From Aliihoeflea sp. 40Bstr573 (GTDB lineage: Bacteria; Pseudomonadota; Alphaproteobacteria; Rhizobiales; Rhizobiaceae), in contig NZ_JAAAMH010000018.1 in assembly GCF_024105655.1 (NCBI RefSeq), forward strand, positions 1 through 54,647: a DNA stretch of 54,647 bases, given 5' to 3'. The position numbers and the translations under genes were made by a program. The stretch's first letter is position 1, and the number at the start of each line of letters is the position of its first letter. Below, piece after piece: positions 18,921 through 28,541 of the stretch. The notes beneath the pieces were generated by a model. It made no database searches, was not told where the DNA came from, and saw only the letters and a program-made list of their open reading frames with translations.

Positions 18921-20995
18921 TGTCCGATTTCGTTCGCGTCACCTATGGCCAGACCGGCAAGACGCAGGAACCGAACCCGATGGGCATGCGCCCCATGCAG
19001 GCCCGAGTCTATGACGCCCGCGCGGCCCAGTTCATCCTGCTGAAGGCGCCGCCCGCCGCCGGGAAATCCCGCGCGCTGATGTTCGTGGCGCTGGACAAGC
19101 TGGAAAATCAGGGGGTGGGCAAGGCCATCGTCTGCGTCCCCGAAACTTCGATCGGCGCCTCGTTCCGGTCAACCGACCTTACCTCACACGGGTTCTTTGC
19201 GGATTGGCAGGTGGACCCGCGCTGGAACCTTTGCCTGAGCGGCGCAGAGGATGGGGTGACCAGCGGCAAGGTGCGCGCGGTGCGCGACTTCATGGCATCC
19301 GGGGATCGGGTGCTGGTCTGCACCCATGCCACCTTTCGCTTTGCCTTCGATGAGATCGCCGAGGACGAGGGGACAGCGGCCTTCGACGATTGCCTGATCG
19401 CCATCGACGAGTTCCACCATGTCAGCGCCGGGGATGACAACCGGCTGGGTGAAATCCTGCGCCGCATCCTGAACCGGGGTCAGGCGCATGTGATGGCGAT
19501 GACCGGCTCCTATTTCCGGGGCGACAGCATCCCGGTCCTGCGGCCCGAGGATGAAGCGCGGTTCCGGTCGATCACCTACAGCTATTACGAGCAGTTGGAC
19601 GGGTATCGGTTCCTGAAAAGCCTTGGAATTTCCTACAGTTTCTACCGGGACCAGTATATCAGCGCGATCCCCGAGGTGCTGAACCCGGACCTGAAGACCA
19701 TCATCCATATCCCGCATCGCGGCTCGGCCGAGGCCTATGACGTCAAGCAGTCCGAGGTGGGGGCAATCCTGAGCTGCATCGGCGAGGTGATCGGCCGGGA
19801 AGAGCAGACCGGATTCGATCTGGTCCGGCTCCCCGATGGGCGCGTTCTGAAGGTGGCGGACCTGGTGGACGACGGGCCGGAGCGCGATCTGGTGAAGGCC
19901 TCGCTGATCCGCGAGATCGTCGGGCCGGACGGCAAGCGCGACGATGATGCGGACCGGGCCAAGGTGGACCTGATCATCGCCCTCGGGATGGCGAAAGAGG
20001 GGTTCGATTGGGTCTGGTGCGAGCATGCGCTGACCATCGGCTATCGTTCCTCGCTGACAGAGATTATCCAGATCATCGGGCGCGCGACCCGCGATGCCCC
20101 CGGCAAGCGCCATGCCCAGTTCACCAATCTGGTGGCGGAACCCGGTGTCGAGACCGGGGTGGTCACGGATGCGGTCAATGACATGCTGAAGGCGATCTCG
20201 GGGGCTCTCCTGATGGAGCAGGTCCTGCAACCGAACTTCCGGTTCTACAGGCGCGAGGATGGCGATACCCGACCTCCTGTCGAGGTGGACGGCGAGGGTC
20301 GGGTTCATATCGGGATCGGTGGCTTGATGGCCCCTCCGACAGACCGCGCGCGGGCGATCGTCGAGAATGACATGCACGAGCTGGTGGCGCAGGCATGCCA
20401 GCAGATGGACCGGCGCACCGTCGCGGATGACGTGGCCCCAGAGGTCGCGACCCAGCTGGTGCTGACCAATATCATTGAGAAGACGTATGAAGACTTGACC
20501 CCCGACGAAACCGAAGCCATCCGGCAAGACTTGGCGGCCCGGATGAACATCGCCGCAATCGCGCGCCGAATGGCTCAGGAAGAGATGGAAAGCGGCGAGA
20601 AGGAGCCCGTCGAGGATACTGACGCGGACGAAGAGCGGTCGCCGGATGCGCTGAACCTGATCCGGATGGTAAAGAAGTTCATCAACGTGCGCGAACTGGA
20701 CATCGACCTTATCGACTCCATCAATCCGTTCCGGGAAGGGTTCGATATCGCATCCAAAGCGCTGGACACCCCTCTGCTCCAGCAGATCCAGAGCGCCATG
20801 GTCGCTCAGCGGGTCCAGATGACCGAAGAGGAGGCACTGGTCCTCTGGCCCCGGATCAAGCGGTTCACTGCCCAGGAAGGGCGTCCCCCGAACCCCAACT
20901 CGCCCGAGGATCTGGAACGTCGCCTTGCAGAGGCCCATGCCTACATCCGCACGAAAAAGGCGGAGCGGATGCGCGCAGCTCAAGGGGGTTCGTGA
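18920..20995 (+). CDS. DEAD/DEAH-type SF2 helicase of the methyltransferase cluster
   Basis: This 691-residue ATPase has Walker A APPAAGKS at residues 43-50, a DEFH box (AIDEFHHVSAG, about 162), a MTGSYFRGD motif III-like segment, and motif VI QIIGRATRD at about 383. Such enzymes translocate on or unwind DNA in restriction and defence systems. The C-terminal ~250 residues are acidic and helical, without a recognised domain. Its first base is the last base of the methyltransferase stop, and the GIY-YIG gene starts three bases after its own stop. A cleavage-coupled translocase role is inferred from context. Confidence 0.85.
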   Translation: MSDFVRVTYGQTGKTQEPNPMGMRPMQARVYDARAAQFILLKAPPAAGKSRALMFVALDKLENQGVGKAIVCVPETSIGASFRSTDLTSHGFFADWQVDPRWNLCLSGAEDGVTSGKVRAVRDFMASGDRVLVCTHATFRFAFDEIAEDEGTAAFDDCLIAIDEFHHVSAGDDNRLGEILRRILNRGQAHVMAMTGSYFRGDSIPVLRPEDEARFRSITYSYYEQLDGYRFLKSLGISYSFYRDQYISAIPEVLNPDLKTIIHIPHRGSAEAYDVKQSEVGAILSCIGEVIGREEQTGFDLVRLPDGRVLKVADLVDDGPERDLVKASLIREIVGPDGKRDDDADRAKVDLIIALGMAKEGFDWVWCEHALTIGYRSSLTEIIQIIGRATRDAPGKRHAQFTNLVAEPGVETGVVTDAVNDMLKAISGALLMEQVLQPNFRFYRREDGDTRPPVEVDGEGRVHIGIGGLMAPPTDRARAIVENDMHELVAQACQQMDRRTVADDVAPEVATQLVLTNIIEKTYEDLTPDETEAIRQDLAARMNIAAIARRMAQEEMESGEKEPVEDTDADEERSPDALNLIRMVKKFINVRELDIDLIDSINPFREGFDIASKALDTPLLQQIQSAMVAQRVQMTEEEALVLWPRIKRFTAQEGRPPNPNSPEDLERRLAEAHAYIRTKKAERMRAAQGGS

Positions 20996-20998
20996 CGG

Positions 20999-22237
20999 AT
21001 GCGGCGATACAGGTCGATCGAAGAAGTCCTTGAGGAAGAGGACGAACTGGGGCTTCTGAACGTAACCCTGCGGCCCCGCGCCACCCGATCGCCTGAACGG
21101 GAGCGGGATGCCCAATTGGTCACCGAGGTGAACGCATTCTTTGAACGGCATGGCCGTGTCCCGGATGCGGCGGCGGCAGATCATGATGAGATGCGTCTTG
21201 GCATGATCTGGAGCCGGCTGGTTGCCAAAGGGGATGCACCAGATCTGCTGGATGTCGATCGCAATGGCCTCTTGTCTGGCGGACGATTTGAGCTGACGCC
21301 CGAACCATTGGCTGCAGAACCCGATTGGCGCGACGATGTGGAAAACGACGAAGTACCTGCTTCTCTTGATGACATTTTTGACGATGAGGAGCTCGAGGTT
21401 TCAGAGGCGTTGACCGTGATCCGAAACGTGACCCCGGCGGAGGAACGGCTGGTTCCAGATCACCGGGCCGAGTTCTACCCCTGTCACGATTTCGATCGCT
21501 TCCGCGCGATGTTCGAGGGAACCCAGGCCGCGCTGGAGACCGGCGAGCGTGAGGTGCGCCCGATCAATCCAAATGAGGAGGTCAGAGTCGACGAAGGTTC
21601 CCTCTTCATTCGAAAGGGCTTGCTGACCTATGTCGCCGAGAAGGCGGAAATGACCGCTCGCGCAGGAAAACGCGATCACAGGCTCCGCATCATCTTCTCA
21701 AACGGCACGGAAAGCGATCCGCTCTTGTCGTCCTTCCGGAAGGCGCTCGCAGACGATCCTACCTCCCGCGCAATCCACAGGCACGGTCTGGGGGCGCTGG
21801 ATCCCGATTGGGAGGCGGACCGGATCGATCTGACGGGGACCGTATACGTGCTCCGGAGCAAGTCGAACGAACCTCAAATCGTTGAAGTGCGTAACATACT
21901 CCTGAAGATTGGAGTGACGACACAAGAGGTGCGCCGCCGGATTGCTGATGCGCGCAATGATCCGACCTTCTTGCTGGCTCCGGTCGAGGTCGTCGCCACC
22001 TATGATCTGGTCAACCTGTCCTGGCGAAAAGTGGAGGGGCTCCTGCACCGATTCTTTGATGCTGCCCGACCGCGTGACCTGTGGATCACGGACCGTTTCG
22101 GCCGAAAGGTCTACCCGCGGGAGTGGTTCTACGTTTTGCCGGAGCACGTGAGCAGGGCGGTCCAGGCAATCAAGGACGGCACCCTTCACCAGATTGAATA
22201 CGACCCGGAAACGCAAACAATCCGGAAGAAATCCTGA
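20999..22237 (+). CDS. GIY-YIG (T5orf172-like) nuclease of the cluster
   Basis: The product is 412 residues. The N-terminal ~270 residues are acidic and unassigned (EEVLEEEDELGLL; YPCHDFDRFRAMF). The C-terminal ~120 residues carry a GIY-YIG fold of the T5orf172 type: GTVYVLRS (about 279), LLKIGVTTQEVRRRI, and VEGLLHRFF with a Glu in the expected catalytic position. These nucleases nick or cut DNA. Tight linkage to a nuclease-less methyltransferase and a helicase suggests it supplies restriction activity. I infer this; no experiment on this set is known to me. Confidence 0.8.
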   Translation: MRRYRSIEEVLEEEDELGLLNVTLRPRATRSPERERDAQLVTEVNAFFERHGRVPDAAAADHDEMRLGMIWSRLVAKGDAPDLLDVDRNGLLSGGRFELTPEPLAAEPDWRDDVENDEVPASLDDIFDDEELEVSEALTVIRNVTPAEERLVPDHRAEFYPCHDFDRFRAMFEGTQAALETGEREVRPINPNEEVRVDEGSLFIRKGLLTYVAEKAEMTARAGKRDHRLRIIFSNGTESDPLLSSFRKALADDPTSRAIHRHGLGALDPDWEADRIDLTGTVYVLRSKSNEPQIVEVRNILLKIGVTTQEVRRRIADARNDPTFLLAPVEVVATYDLVNLSWRKVEGLLHRFFDAARPRDLWITDRFGRKVYPREWFYVLPEHVSRAVQAIKDGTLHQIEYDPETQTIRKKS

Positions 22238-22275
22238 GAGACCTGACAAATTCTCTAGACTGACAAGGTGCCCCA

Positions 22276-24534
22276 ATGACGATCTTCACTACAACCAGTT
22301 ATCCCGTGGGCGCCTTGATCGCCGATATTGATCTAGGCAAGGTCGGGCTACCCGACCTGCAGCGCCCCTTCGTCTGGGCGAATGTGAAGGTTCGCAACCT
22401 GTTTGACTCGCTCTACAAGGGGTATCCGGCGGGGTTCCTGCTGTTCTGGGACACTGGGGCAGAGGGAGGCCTGAAAGGCATTGGCGCTAAGAACAGCAAG
22501 GCCGTCCCCAAACTAGCCATCGTCGATGGGCAGCAACGACTGACCTCGCTTTATGCTGTTGTAAAGGGCGAGGAGGTGATCCGGGGAAACTTCAAGAAGG
22601 AGCGTATTCGTATCGCCTTCAATCCATTGACTGAGCGCTTCGCGGTTTGGGATGCTGCTATTGTGAAGGACAAGTCATTCATTCCTGATATCTCGGAACT
22701 CTGGCGACCTGAGGCCAACGTCTTTTCGATCGCCGGCGATTTTCTCGATCAACTGTCGTCGGTGCGCGAGTTATCGGATGCGGACAAGAAAAGGATCCAG
22801 AACGCCATTGGCAAGCTGCACGGGTTGACGAACCAGTACTCTTTTACCGCCCTTACTCTGTCTGCCATGGTCGACGGTGCGACCGTGGCAGATGTATTCG
22901 TGCGGATCAACGGAGAGGGTAAACAACTCAACCAGTCCGATTTCATCATGACGCTAATGTCGGTATACTGGGATGAGGGGCGCACCGAACTGGAGGCGTT
23001 TGCCCGTGCCGCCACGAAGCCTCACGACGGTCATGCCTCACCGTTCAACCATTTCATCAAGCCCGCTCCCGACCAGATGCTCAGAGCGACGATTGGGTTG
23101 GCCCTTAAGCGCGCAAGGCTTGAAAACGTCTACAATGCCCTCCGTGGCCGCGATGCCAAGACCGGCATCGACAACCCCGAAAGGCGCGATGAGCAGTTTC
23201 AAAAGATGCAGGCTGGACAGGCGGAGGCACTGAATCTGGCAAACTGGCACCATTTCCTTAGCGCGCTGACTTTGGCTGGGTATCGCGGGGAGAAGATGAT
23301 CAGCTCCGAGACGGCGATTATCTACAGCTATGTGCTCTACTTGGTCGGCATCGTGGACTATGGCATTGACAAGCAGTCAATGCGCCAGGCCATCGCCGAG
23401 TTCTTCTTCATGGCGGCCTTGACCGGCCGCTATACGAACTCCCCAGAAACCCGGTTTGAGGCGGATCTGGCTCTCGTTCGGGATCTGTCAGGCGGTACAG
23501 AGTACCTTGCGATGCTGCGCAAGATCTGCGCAACGACGTTGACGCCCGATTACTGGAGCATCACGCTGCCCAGTCAGCTGGCGACCTCTGCCTCCCAAAG
23601 CCCGTCGCTTTTTGCCTACAACGCATCGCTGATCAAGCTTGATGCCTGCGCCCTCTATAGCCCGGTGAAAATCGCAAGCCTTGTCGACCCTGCCGTGAAG
23701 GGGACCAAGGTTGCCCTCGAACGGCATCATCTTTTTCCACGCGCCCATCTTGAGGAAACTGGCATCCGGGAACTGAAGAAGATCAATCAGATCGCAAATT
23801 TCGCGCCGGTAGAATGGCCCGAAAACATCCGCATCGGTAAGAAGCCGCCGTCAGCCTATGTGCCACCGTTGGACGCTGCGCTTTCCGCGGAGAAGCGAAC
23901 GGAGCTCTATTTCTGGCATGCGCTTCCGCACCTGTGGTGGGAGATGCCTTACGAAGCTTTCTTGGTCGAGCGGCGGGAACGCATGGCGCGTGTCATCGAG
24001 GCAGCTTGGAAGCTTCTCAATGGTAATGGGCCGAGCGTAGCGAAGGCGGAGATCAGCGTCGCAGAGCTGATAGAGACCGGTGAAACCGATGCCGTCGAGT
24101 TCAAGTCTACACTGCGCGTCAATCTCCACACCGGCCAGCAGGACGACAAGATTCATGTGTCAGCGTTGAAAACCATTGCCGGCTTTCTGAACGCCAAGGG
24201 TGGGACGCTACTTCTCGGGGTCGCCGATAATGGCGAAGTGCTCGGGCTCGAAGCCGATGGCTTTCCGGATGAAGACAAGATGGCCCTTCATCTCGCGAAC
24301 CTGATCACGTCACGATTGGGGGATATCTTCCGTCCCTACGTTCACCCGAGGTTCGAAGAACAAGATGGTGTTCGTGTTCTAATGGTTCGCGTTGAACCTG
24401 GCCCGCGCGAGGCCTTCTTGAAGGATGGCAACCTCCAGCGCTTCTTCGTCCGTGGTGGTAATGCTACCGCAGAACTACAGGGGAACGCTATCACCGAGTA
24501 TGTCAAGCAGCGTTTCGGAAAAAGCGCCGGTTAG
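22276..24534 (+). CDS. DUF262-HNH-AlbA_2 fusion protein
   Basis: This 752-residue protein combines three modules. Residues about 10-290 form a DUF262 domain (LPDLQRPFVWANVKVRNLFD and the conserved DGQQRLTS at about 84-91), the NTP-binding ParB-like module of GmrSD-type enzymes. Near residue 480 lies an HNH-like motif, LERHHLFPRAHL, as in DUF1524-type nucleases. Residues about 600-745 are an AlbA_2/divergent AAA-4-like domain (ETDAVEFKSTLR, GFLNAKGGTLLLGVADNG). GmrSD enzymes attack modified DNA, so this could target modified phage DNA. It follows the GIY-YIG gene by 38 bases and may share its operon or be an independent unit. Confidence 0.82.
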   Translation: MTIFTTTSYPVGALIADIDLGKVGLPDLQRPFVWANVKVRNLFDSLYKGYPAGFLLFWDTGAEGGLKGIGAKNSKAVPKLAIVDGQQRLTSLYAVVKGEEVIRGNFKKERIRIAFNPLTERFAVWDAAIVKDKSFIPDISELWRPEANVFSIAGDFLDQLSSVRELSDADKKRIQNAIGKLHGLTNQYSFTALTLSAMVDGATVADVFVRINGEGKQLNQSDFIMTLMSVYWDEGRTELEAFARAATKPHDGHASPFNHFIKPAPDQMLRATIGLALKRARLENVYNALRGRDAKTGIDNPERRDEQFQKMQAGQAEALNLANWHHFLSALTLAGYRGEKMISSETAIIYSYVLYLVGIVDYGIDKQSMRQAIAEFFFMAALTGRYTNSPETRFEADLALVRDLSGGTEYLAMLRKICATTLTPDYWSITLPSQLATSASQSPSLFAYNASLIKLDACALYSPVKIASLVDPAVKGTKVALERHHLFPRAHLEETGIRELKKINQIANFAPVEWPENIRIGKKPPSAYVPPLDAALSAEKRTELYFWHALPHLWWEMPYEAFLVERRERMARVIEAAWKLLNGNGPSVAKAEISVAELIETGETDAVEFKSTLRVNLHTGQQDDKIHVSALKTIAGFLNAKGGTLLLGVADNGEVLGLEADGFPDEDKMALHLANLITSRLGDIFRPYVHPRFEEQDGVRVLMVRVEPGPREAFLKDGNLQRFFVRGGNATAELQGNAITEYVKQRFGKSAG

Positions 24535-24875
24535 CCGCCGCACCGCATCGCATGAAGGCTGATGCGCCCTGAGATCTCGGGCCCGTACGGGCTGGTCCGG
24601 ACATAGGCGTCAGGCGCTCACCTCGTAGGGCAAGCATCTACCTGACCACGTTCCGACAACAGTGCCAGAAGGGCGGGATTGATGCAGAGGTTCTCGTGCC
24701 CGACCTTCCCCATCGAGTGTCGGGCACACATCTGGGCGGAGGAGGCCCTCTGGGCTTCTGTCGGCTTCAGTGAGCGCTCCGGCCATTCTGACTCGCCAGT
24801 AGCGATTGAAAACTTCCCAAATCGGTGTGACTAGACTACGATTCTAGGAAAACCATGGTCGGATGAGGCAGCGCG
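24535..24875. other. 341-base gap before the ietA-like gene
   Basis: I see no convincing gene. The DNA is likely to hold the promoter of the downstream ATPase/protease pair; an AT-richer stretch near 24810-24850 is the best place. A weak Shine-Dalgarno (GATGAGG, 24862-24868) precedes the GTG start. The low-complexity coding scraps in the middle are not recognisable. Confidence 0.4.
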
Positions 24876-25883
24876 GTGTCAAATGCGAAGCAGATACTGG
24901 CGATGCTGAGAAGCCAGGCAGAGGGCGATGAGGAGCAATTTTACTCCATCGCGCTGCAGGTTGCAGCCGGGGAAGCACGTCAGGGCCACCGGGCGACCGC
25001 CGAAGAAATCCGTTCGGCGGTAGATGCCGTACGCGCGCAGCGTGGCGTCAGAGCTTCGGTCCCGATTTCTTTCTCGCGTCCGCGTGGCGATCTCGACAAC
25101 TTGCTGGACCTGCGGGAAGCGAGAATCCGTCTCGCCGACGTCGTCCTGAACATGGACATCAAGGGGCATCTCGAAGCTGTGGTGCTTCAACAGCGACGCC
25201 GGGACTGGTTGCGGGAACATGGCAAGACCCCCAGCCGCCGCATCCTTTTCGCTGGCCCGCCGGGGTCGGGCAAGACCATAACTGCGGAGGCGCTGGCTGG
25301 GGAACTGCGACTGCCGCTCTTCGTGATCCGACTCGAAAGCCTGATCACACGCTTCATGGGGGAAACGGCGAGCAAGTTACGACTTGTCTTTGATGAGGCA
25401 CAGCGGCGCAGGGGCGTCTATCTGTTCGACGAGTTTGATGCTGTTGGTAGCAACCGGCTTGCAACCAACGATGTGGCCGAGATGCGTCGCGTACTGAACA
25501 GCTTCCTTCAGTTCATGGAAGAGCCATCCGCGACCGATAGCGTTCTGGTGGCGGCGACCAATCACCCATCCCTGCTGGATCGCGCTCTGCTTCGGCGTTT
25601 CGATGAGGTTTTGCAGTTCGAAATGCCGACTCCTGACGAGGTGCGGGCAATCATCAAGGCACATCTAGCGCCGATGAAGTATCCTAAACTCGTCTGGAAA
25701 ACAATCGAGACAGCGGCGGAAGGGTTGAGTCAGGCAGAAATTGTTCATGCTGCGGAAGAAGTTGTCAAGGAAGCCATTCTCGCGGAAAGGGGGCAGGTTT
25801 CTACAGCTGACTTGATCCGCCAACTTAACAAGCGGCAAAGCATGAAAACTGTGTTCGCCGAGGAAAAAGAACGTCTTGGCTGA
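24876..25883 (+). CDS. ietA: AAA+ ATPase, IetA-like
   Basis: The 335-residue product starts at GTG and has an AAA+ domain: Walker A AGPPGSGKT at about residues 126-134, Walker B with GVYLFDEFDAVG at about 180-191, sensor-1 VAATNHPSLL, and an arginine-finger segment LLRRFDEVLQF. It pairs with the overlapping downstream subtilase as in IetA/IetS. That pair was first described as a stabilising/toxin-type module on an Agrobacterium Ti plasmid and later listed among antiviral systems. The ATPase probably controls the protease. The eight-base overlap supports coupled expression. The symbol is by family resemblance. Confidence 0.85.
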   Translation: MSNAKQILAMLRSQAEGDEEQFYSIALQVAAGEARQGHRATAEEIRSAVDAVRAQRGVRASVPISFSRPRGDLDNLLDLREARIRLADVVLNMDIKGHLEAVVLQQRRRDWLREHGKTPSRRILFAGPPGSGKTITAEALAGELRLPLFVIRLESLITRFMGETASKLRLVFDEAQRRRGVYLFDEFDAVGSNRLATNDVAEMRRVLNSFLQFMEEPSATDSVLVAATNHPSLLDRALLRRFDEVLQFEMPTPDEVRAIIKAHLAPMKYPKLVWKTIETAAEGLSQAEIVHAAEEVVKEAILAERGQVSTADLIRQLNKRQSMKTVFAEEKERLG

Positions 25884-28377
25884 ATACGAGCATCGTCACA
25901 TTGATCTCAGCGGATTGGGAGTGGTCCGCGACTATAAATCCCCTGGCAGCAACGCGCGCCAAAGGACATTGCAGAGAATTCGCGAAGAGCATGGTCGTCG
26001 GCTGGTTGGGGAACTCAATGCCGCCCTTCAGTTTACGGACCAGAGGCGAGAAGTCCTCGATCTTCCCGATGGAGCACCGCCCCCCGATGGGGTTTACCTT
26101 GAGGTTGAACTCGCGCCGGGTGTGGGACCTACGACCCTCGAGCGGAAGCGTGAGAGAACGCGACAGGGGGCCGTAACAGTCACCGCGAATGGCGCCCGGC
26201 GCATTGCGCTCTTTGTGCCGGACGATACGCGCGACGTGTTCGACGCTGTCTTTCGTGACTATGCGTTCACCGAGGTGGAAGACGGGGAGAAGATTCCGAA
26301 GAAATCCCGTGTCGAGCCGGTCGAGCATGTCCGTACTGCCCGCCTTCAGACCTTTTGGCGTGACGACCCGGATGCATTGCCTGACGATCCGCAGGCGGAA
26401 ATGTGGTGGGCACTATGGTGCTTTCGAGATCGGGTCGAGCGCGTTGACGACCTTGCGCAGCGCCTGGGGCTGACCGTCGGAGATGACGATACGCGATTGC
26501 GGTTTCCGGAAGTGATCGTTCTCCCCGTCCATGGCCGCCGGGCTGTGATCGAGTTGTTGCTGTTTTCGACCGGGGGAATCGCTGAGATCCGCCGGGCGAC
26601 CGACACGCCTGCGGTATTCACTGACGAGCTCCACGGTATGGTAAGCGATTTCGTTGAAAATCTCGCCGAGCGTGTCACTTGGCCGGGCAGGGACGTGCCT
26701 GCCGTCTGCCTGCTCGATACCGGCATCAATCGCGGGCATGCCCTGATCGAGCCGGCGCTCGACCGTGGTGATCTACATACGGTGGTTGCTGACTGGGGCG
26801 TTGATGACCATAGCAACATCGGTCATGGTTCAGGAATGGCTGGTCTCGCTTTGCACGGCGACTTGACCACGCAACTAGGGGACGCATCACGGCCAGTCCT
26901 ATCGCACCGCTTGGAATCGGTAAAAATCCTTCCGCCGGATAGTTTTGAGCCGAATGATCCGTTTTCCTACGGTGCAATCACAACCTCGGCGGCGGCATTG
27001 CCGGAGATCGCGGCTTCTGAGCGTCCCAGAGTTTTCTGCATGGCTGTCACCAACGAGAATCGTTCCGGAGCGGAGCCGACGGGATGGAGCGCGGCACTCG
27101 ACCAGATATCCTCCGGCGCCGATGCGGTCGAGGAGGGGCCTGATCATATCCGTCGACTGTTCGTGCAGGCACTCGGCAACATTGGAGACAGTTCCCACGC
27201 TGACGAGATAGCCGATGCCGACGCTTTCCCGGGCGAGGATCCGGCACAGGCGTGGAATGTGCTTACCGTGGGCGGCACCACGCTGAAATCCGATATTGCC
27301 GAGTACGCCTACCGGGACTGGTCCGGTTGGTCGCGTCCGGGGGATCGGAGTCCATACAGTCGGACGACGACGCTCTGGCGGTCGAGCCAGTCCCCCATAA
27401 AACCTGAGGTCGTGTTTGAAGCTGGCAACCGCGCGGTCAGCAGGTCAGGAATTGAGGCCGTGTCCGGGCTGCCGTCTCTTTCTCTGCTGACGACTTCCAA
27501 AACTGCTGTTCCCGAGCCGATTGTGTCCTTCTGGGCGACGAGCGCGGCAACCGCCCAGGCGGGACGGATGGCCGCGCGCATGATGGCCGAACGTCCCGAC
27601 TACTGGCCGGAAGCCGTCAGGGCCCTGATGGTGCACAGCGCGCGGTGGACGCCGCATATGCTCGCGGAGTTTGCCGGAGCAGCGGGCAAGGCCGAACGAA
27701 AGGCTCTGACCAGAAAGTATGGATATGGGGTGCCCAATCTGCGTCGCGGCATAGCTTCGGCGCGCGACGACCTTGCCCTGGTCGCACAGCGGAACATCCA
27801 GCCCTTCCGTATGGACGGCGGAAACGTGCGGTTTGGTGATGCCCATGTCTACCGCTTGCCCTGGCCGCGAGACGTCCTGGAAAGCCTCGGTAACGAGCGC
27901 ATCAGGTTGAAGGTGACATTGTCGTATTTCGTGGAGCCGAATCCGAGCTTCGCAAGCGCGATCGATCCTGCACGATACCAGTCGTTCGGTCTGCGTTTCG
28001 ACTTGAAGCGAGCGCGTGAGACAGAACGCAATTTCATGCGTCGGGTCAATAAGGACGACCGGGATGAGGGCGATCTTCGGCCGGTGAATGAAGACAACGA
28101 TGGTTGGTTCTTTGGGCCGAAGTCGGTGTCGGCCGGTTCAGTCCACATGGATATTTGGGAGGGCAGTGCCGTTGAGCTTGCAGCGCGGGACCTTCTCTAT
28201 GTGTTTCCGATTTCAGGTTGGTGGCGCGAGCGCAAGGCGCTTGGAAGAGCCGAGAGCAAGAGTCGATATGCGCTCGTTGTCGGTATCGAGGCACCGGATG
28301 TCGACGTTGACCTGATCACACCAATCGCAACAGAGCTTGCGAACCTGATAGCAGCGGGCGTAGCAATCGAGACATAG
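25876..28377 (+). CDS. ietS: Subtilisin-like (S8) serine protease, IetS-like
   Basis: This 833-residue protein starts at TTG inside the ATPase gene. The catalytic triad can be placed: Asp281 in VCLLDTGINRGHA, His317 in GHGSGMAGLALHG, and Ser556 in FWATSAATAQAGRMAARM. No signal peptide is seen, so it should act in the cytoplasm. N-terminal and C-terminal regions (about 1-270 and 640-833) are unassigned, as in IetS-type proteins. With its AAA+ partner it fits the IetAS defence/addiction module. All catalytic residues are present, so it looks active. It is the last gene before the element boundary at 28542-28574. Confidence 0.85.
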   Translation: MAEYEHRHIDLSGLGVVRDYKSPGSNARQRTLQRIREEHGRRLVGELNAALQFTDQRREVLDLPDGAPPPDGVYLEVELAPGVGPTTLERKRERTRQGAVTVTANGARRIALFVPDDTRDVFDAVFRDYAFTEVEDGEKIPKKSRVEPVEHVRTARLQTFWRDDPDALPDDPQAEMWWALWCFRDRVERVDDLAQRLGLTVGDDDTRLRFPEVIVLPVHGRRAVIELLLFSTGGIAEIRRATDTPAVFTDELHGMVSDFVENLAERVTWPGRDVPAVCLLDTGINRGHALIEPALDRGDLHTVVADWGVDDHSNIGHGSGMAGLALHGDLTTQLGDASRPVLSHRLESVKILPPDSFEPNDPFSYGAITTSAAALPEIAASERPRVFCMAVTNENRSGAEPTGWSAALDQISSGADAVEEGPDHIRRLFVQALGNIGDSSHADEIADADAFPGEDPAQAWNVLTVGGTTLKSDIAEYAYRDWSGWSRPGDRSPYSRTTTLWRSSQSPIKPEVVFEAGNRAVSRSGIEAVSGLPSLSLLTTSKTAVPEPIVSFWATSAATAQAGRMAARMMAERPDYWPEAVRALMVHSARWTPHMLAEFAGAAGKAERKALTRKYGYGVPNLRRGIASARDDLALVAQRNIQPFRMDGGNVRFGDAHVYRLPWPRDVLESLGNERIRLKVTLSYFVEPNPSFASAIDPARYQSFGLRFDLKRARETERNFMRRVNKDDRDEGDLRPVNEDNDGWFFGPKSVSAGSVHMDIWEGSAVELAARDLLYVFPISGWWRERKALGRAESKSRYALVVGIEAPDVDVDLITPIATELANLIAAGVAIET

Positions 28378-28541
28378 CAAGAATGCTCTGCCTTGTGCCG
28401 ATTGGAGGCTGCCTAGCTGCGGCTACCTTGTTTTGCCCCGAAGGACGCGCGCAGGTTCGACGTACGGAACTGGATATTTTCTTATGAGTCTTAATAGGTT
28501 AGGCTAAGCGGCAAGTCTTGGGATATTCCGTTCGACCAATC

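Noticed and set aside
15340-24534. Calling the cluster BREX, DISARM or a classical type I system
   Set aside because: There is no PglZ, BrxC or BrxL, no DrmA/DrmB, and no HsdS specificity subunit. The helicase and methyltransferase families do not suffice for those names.
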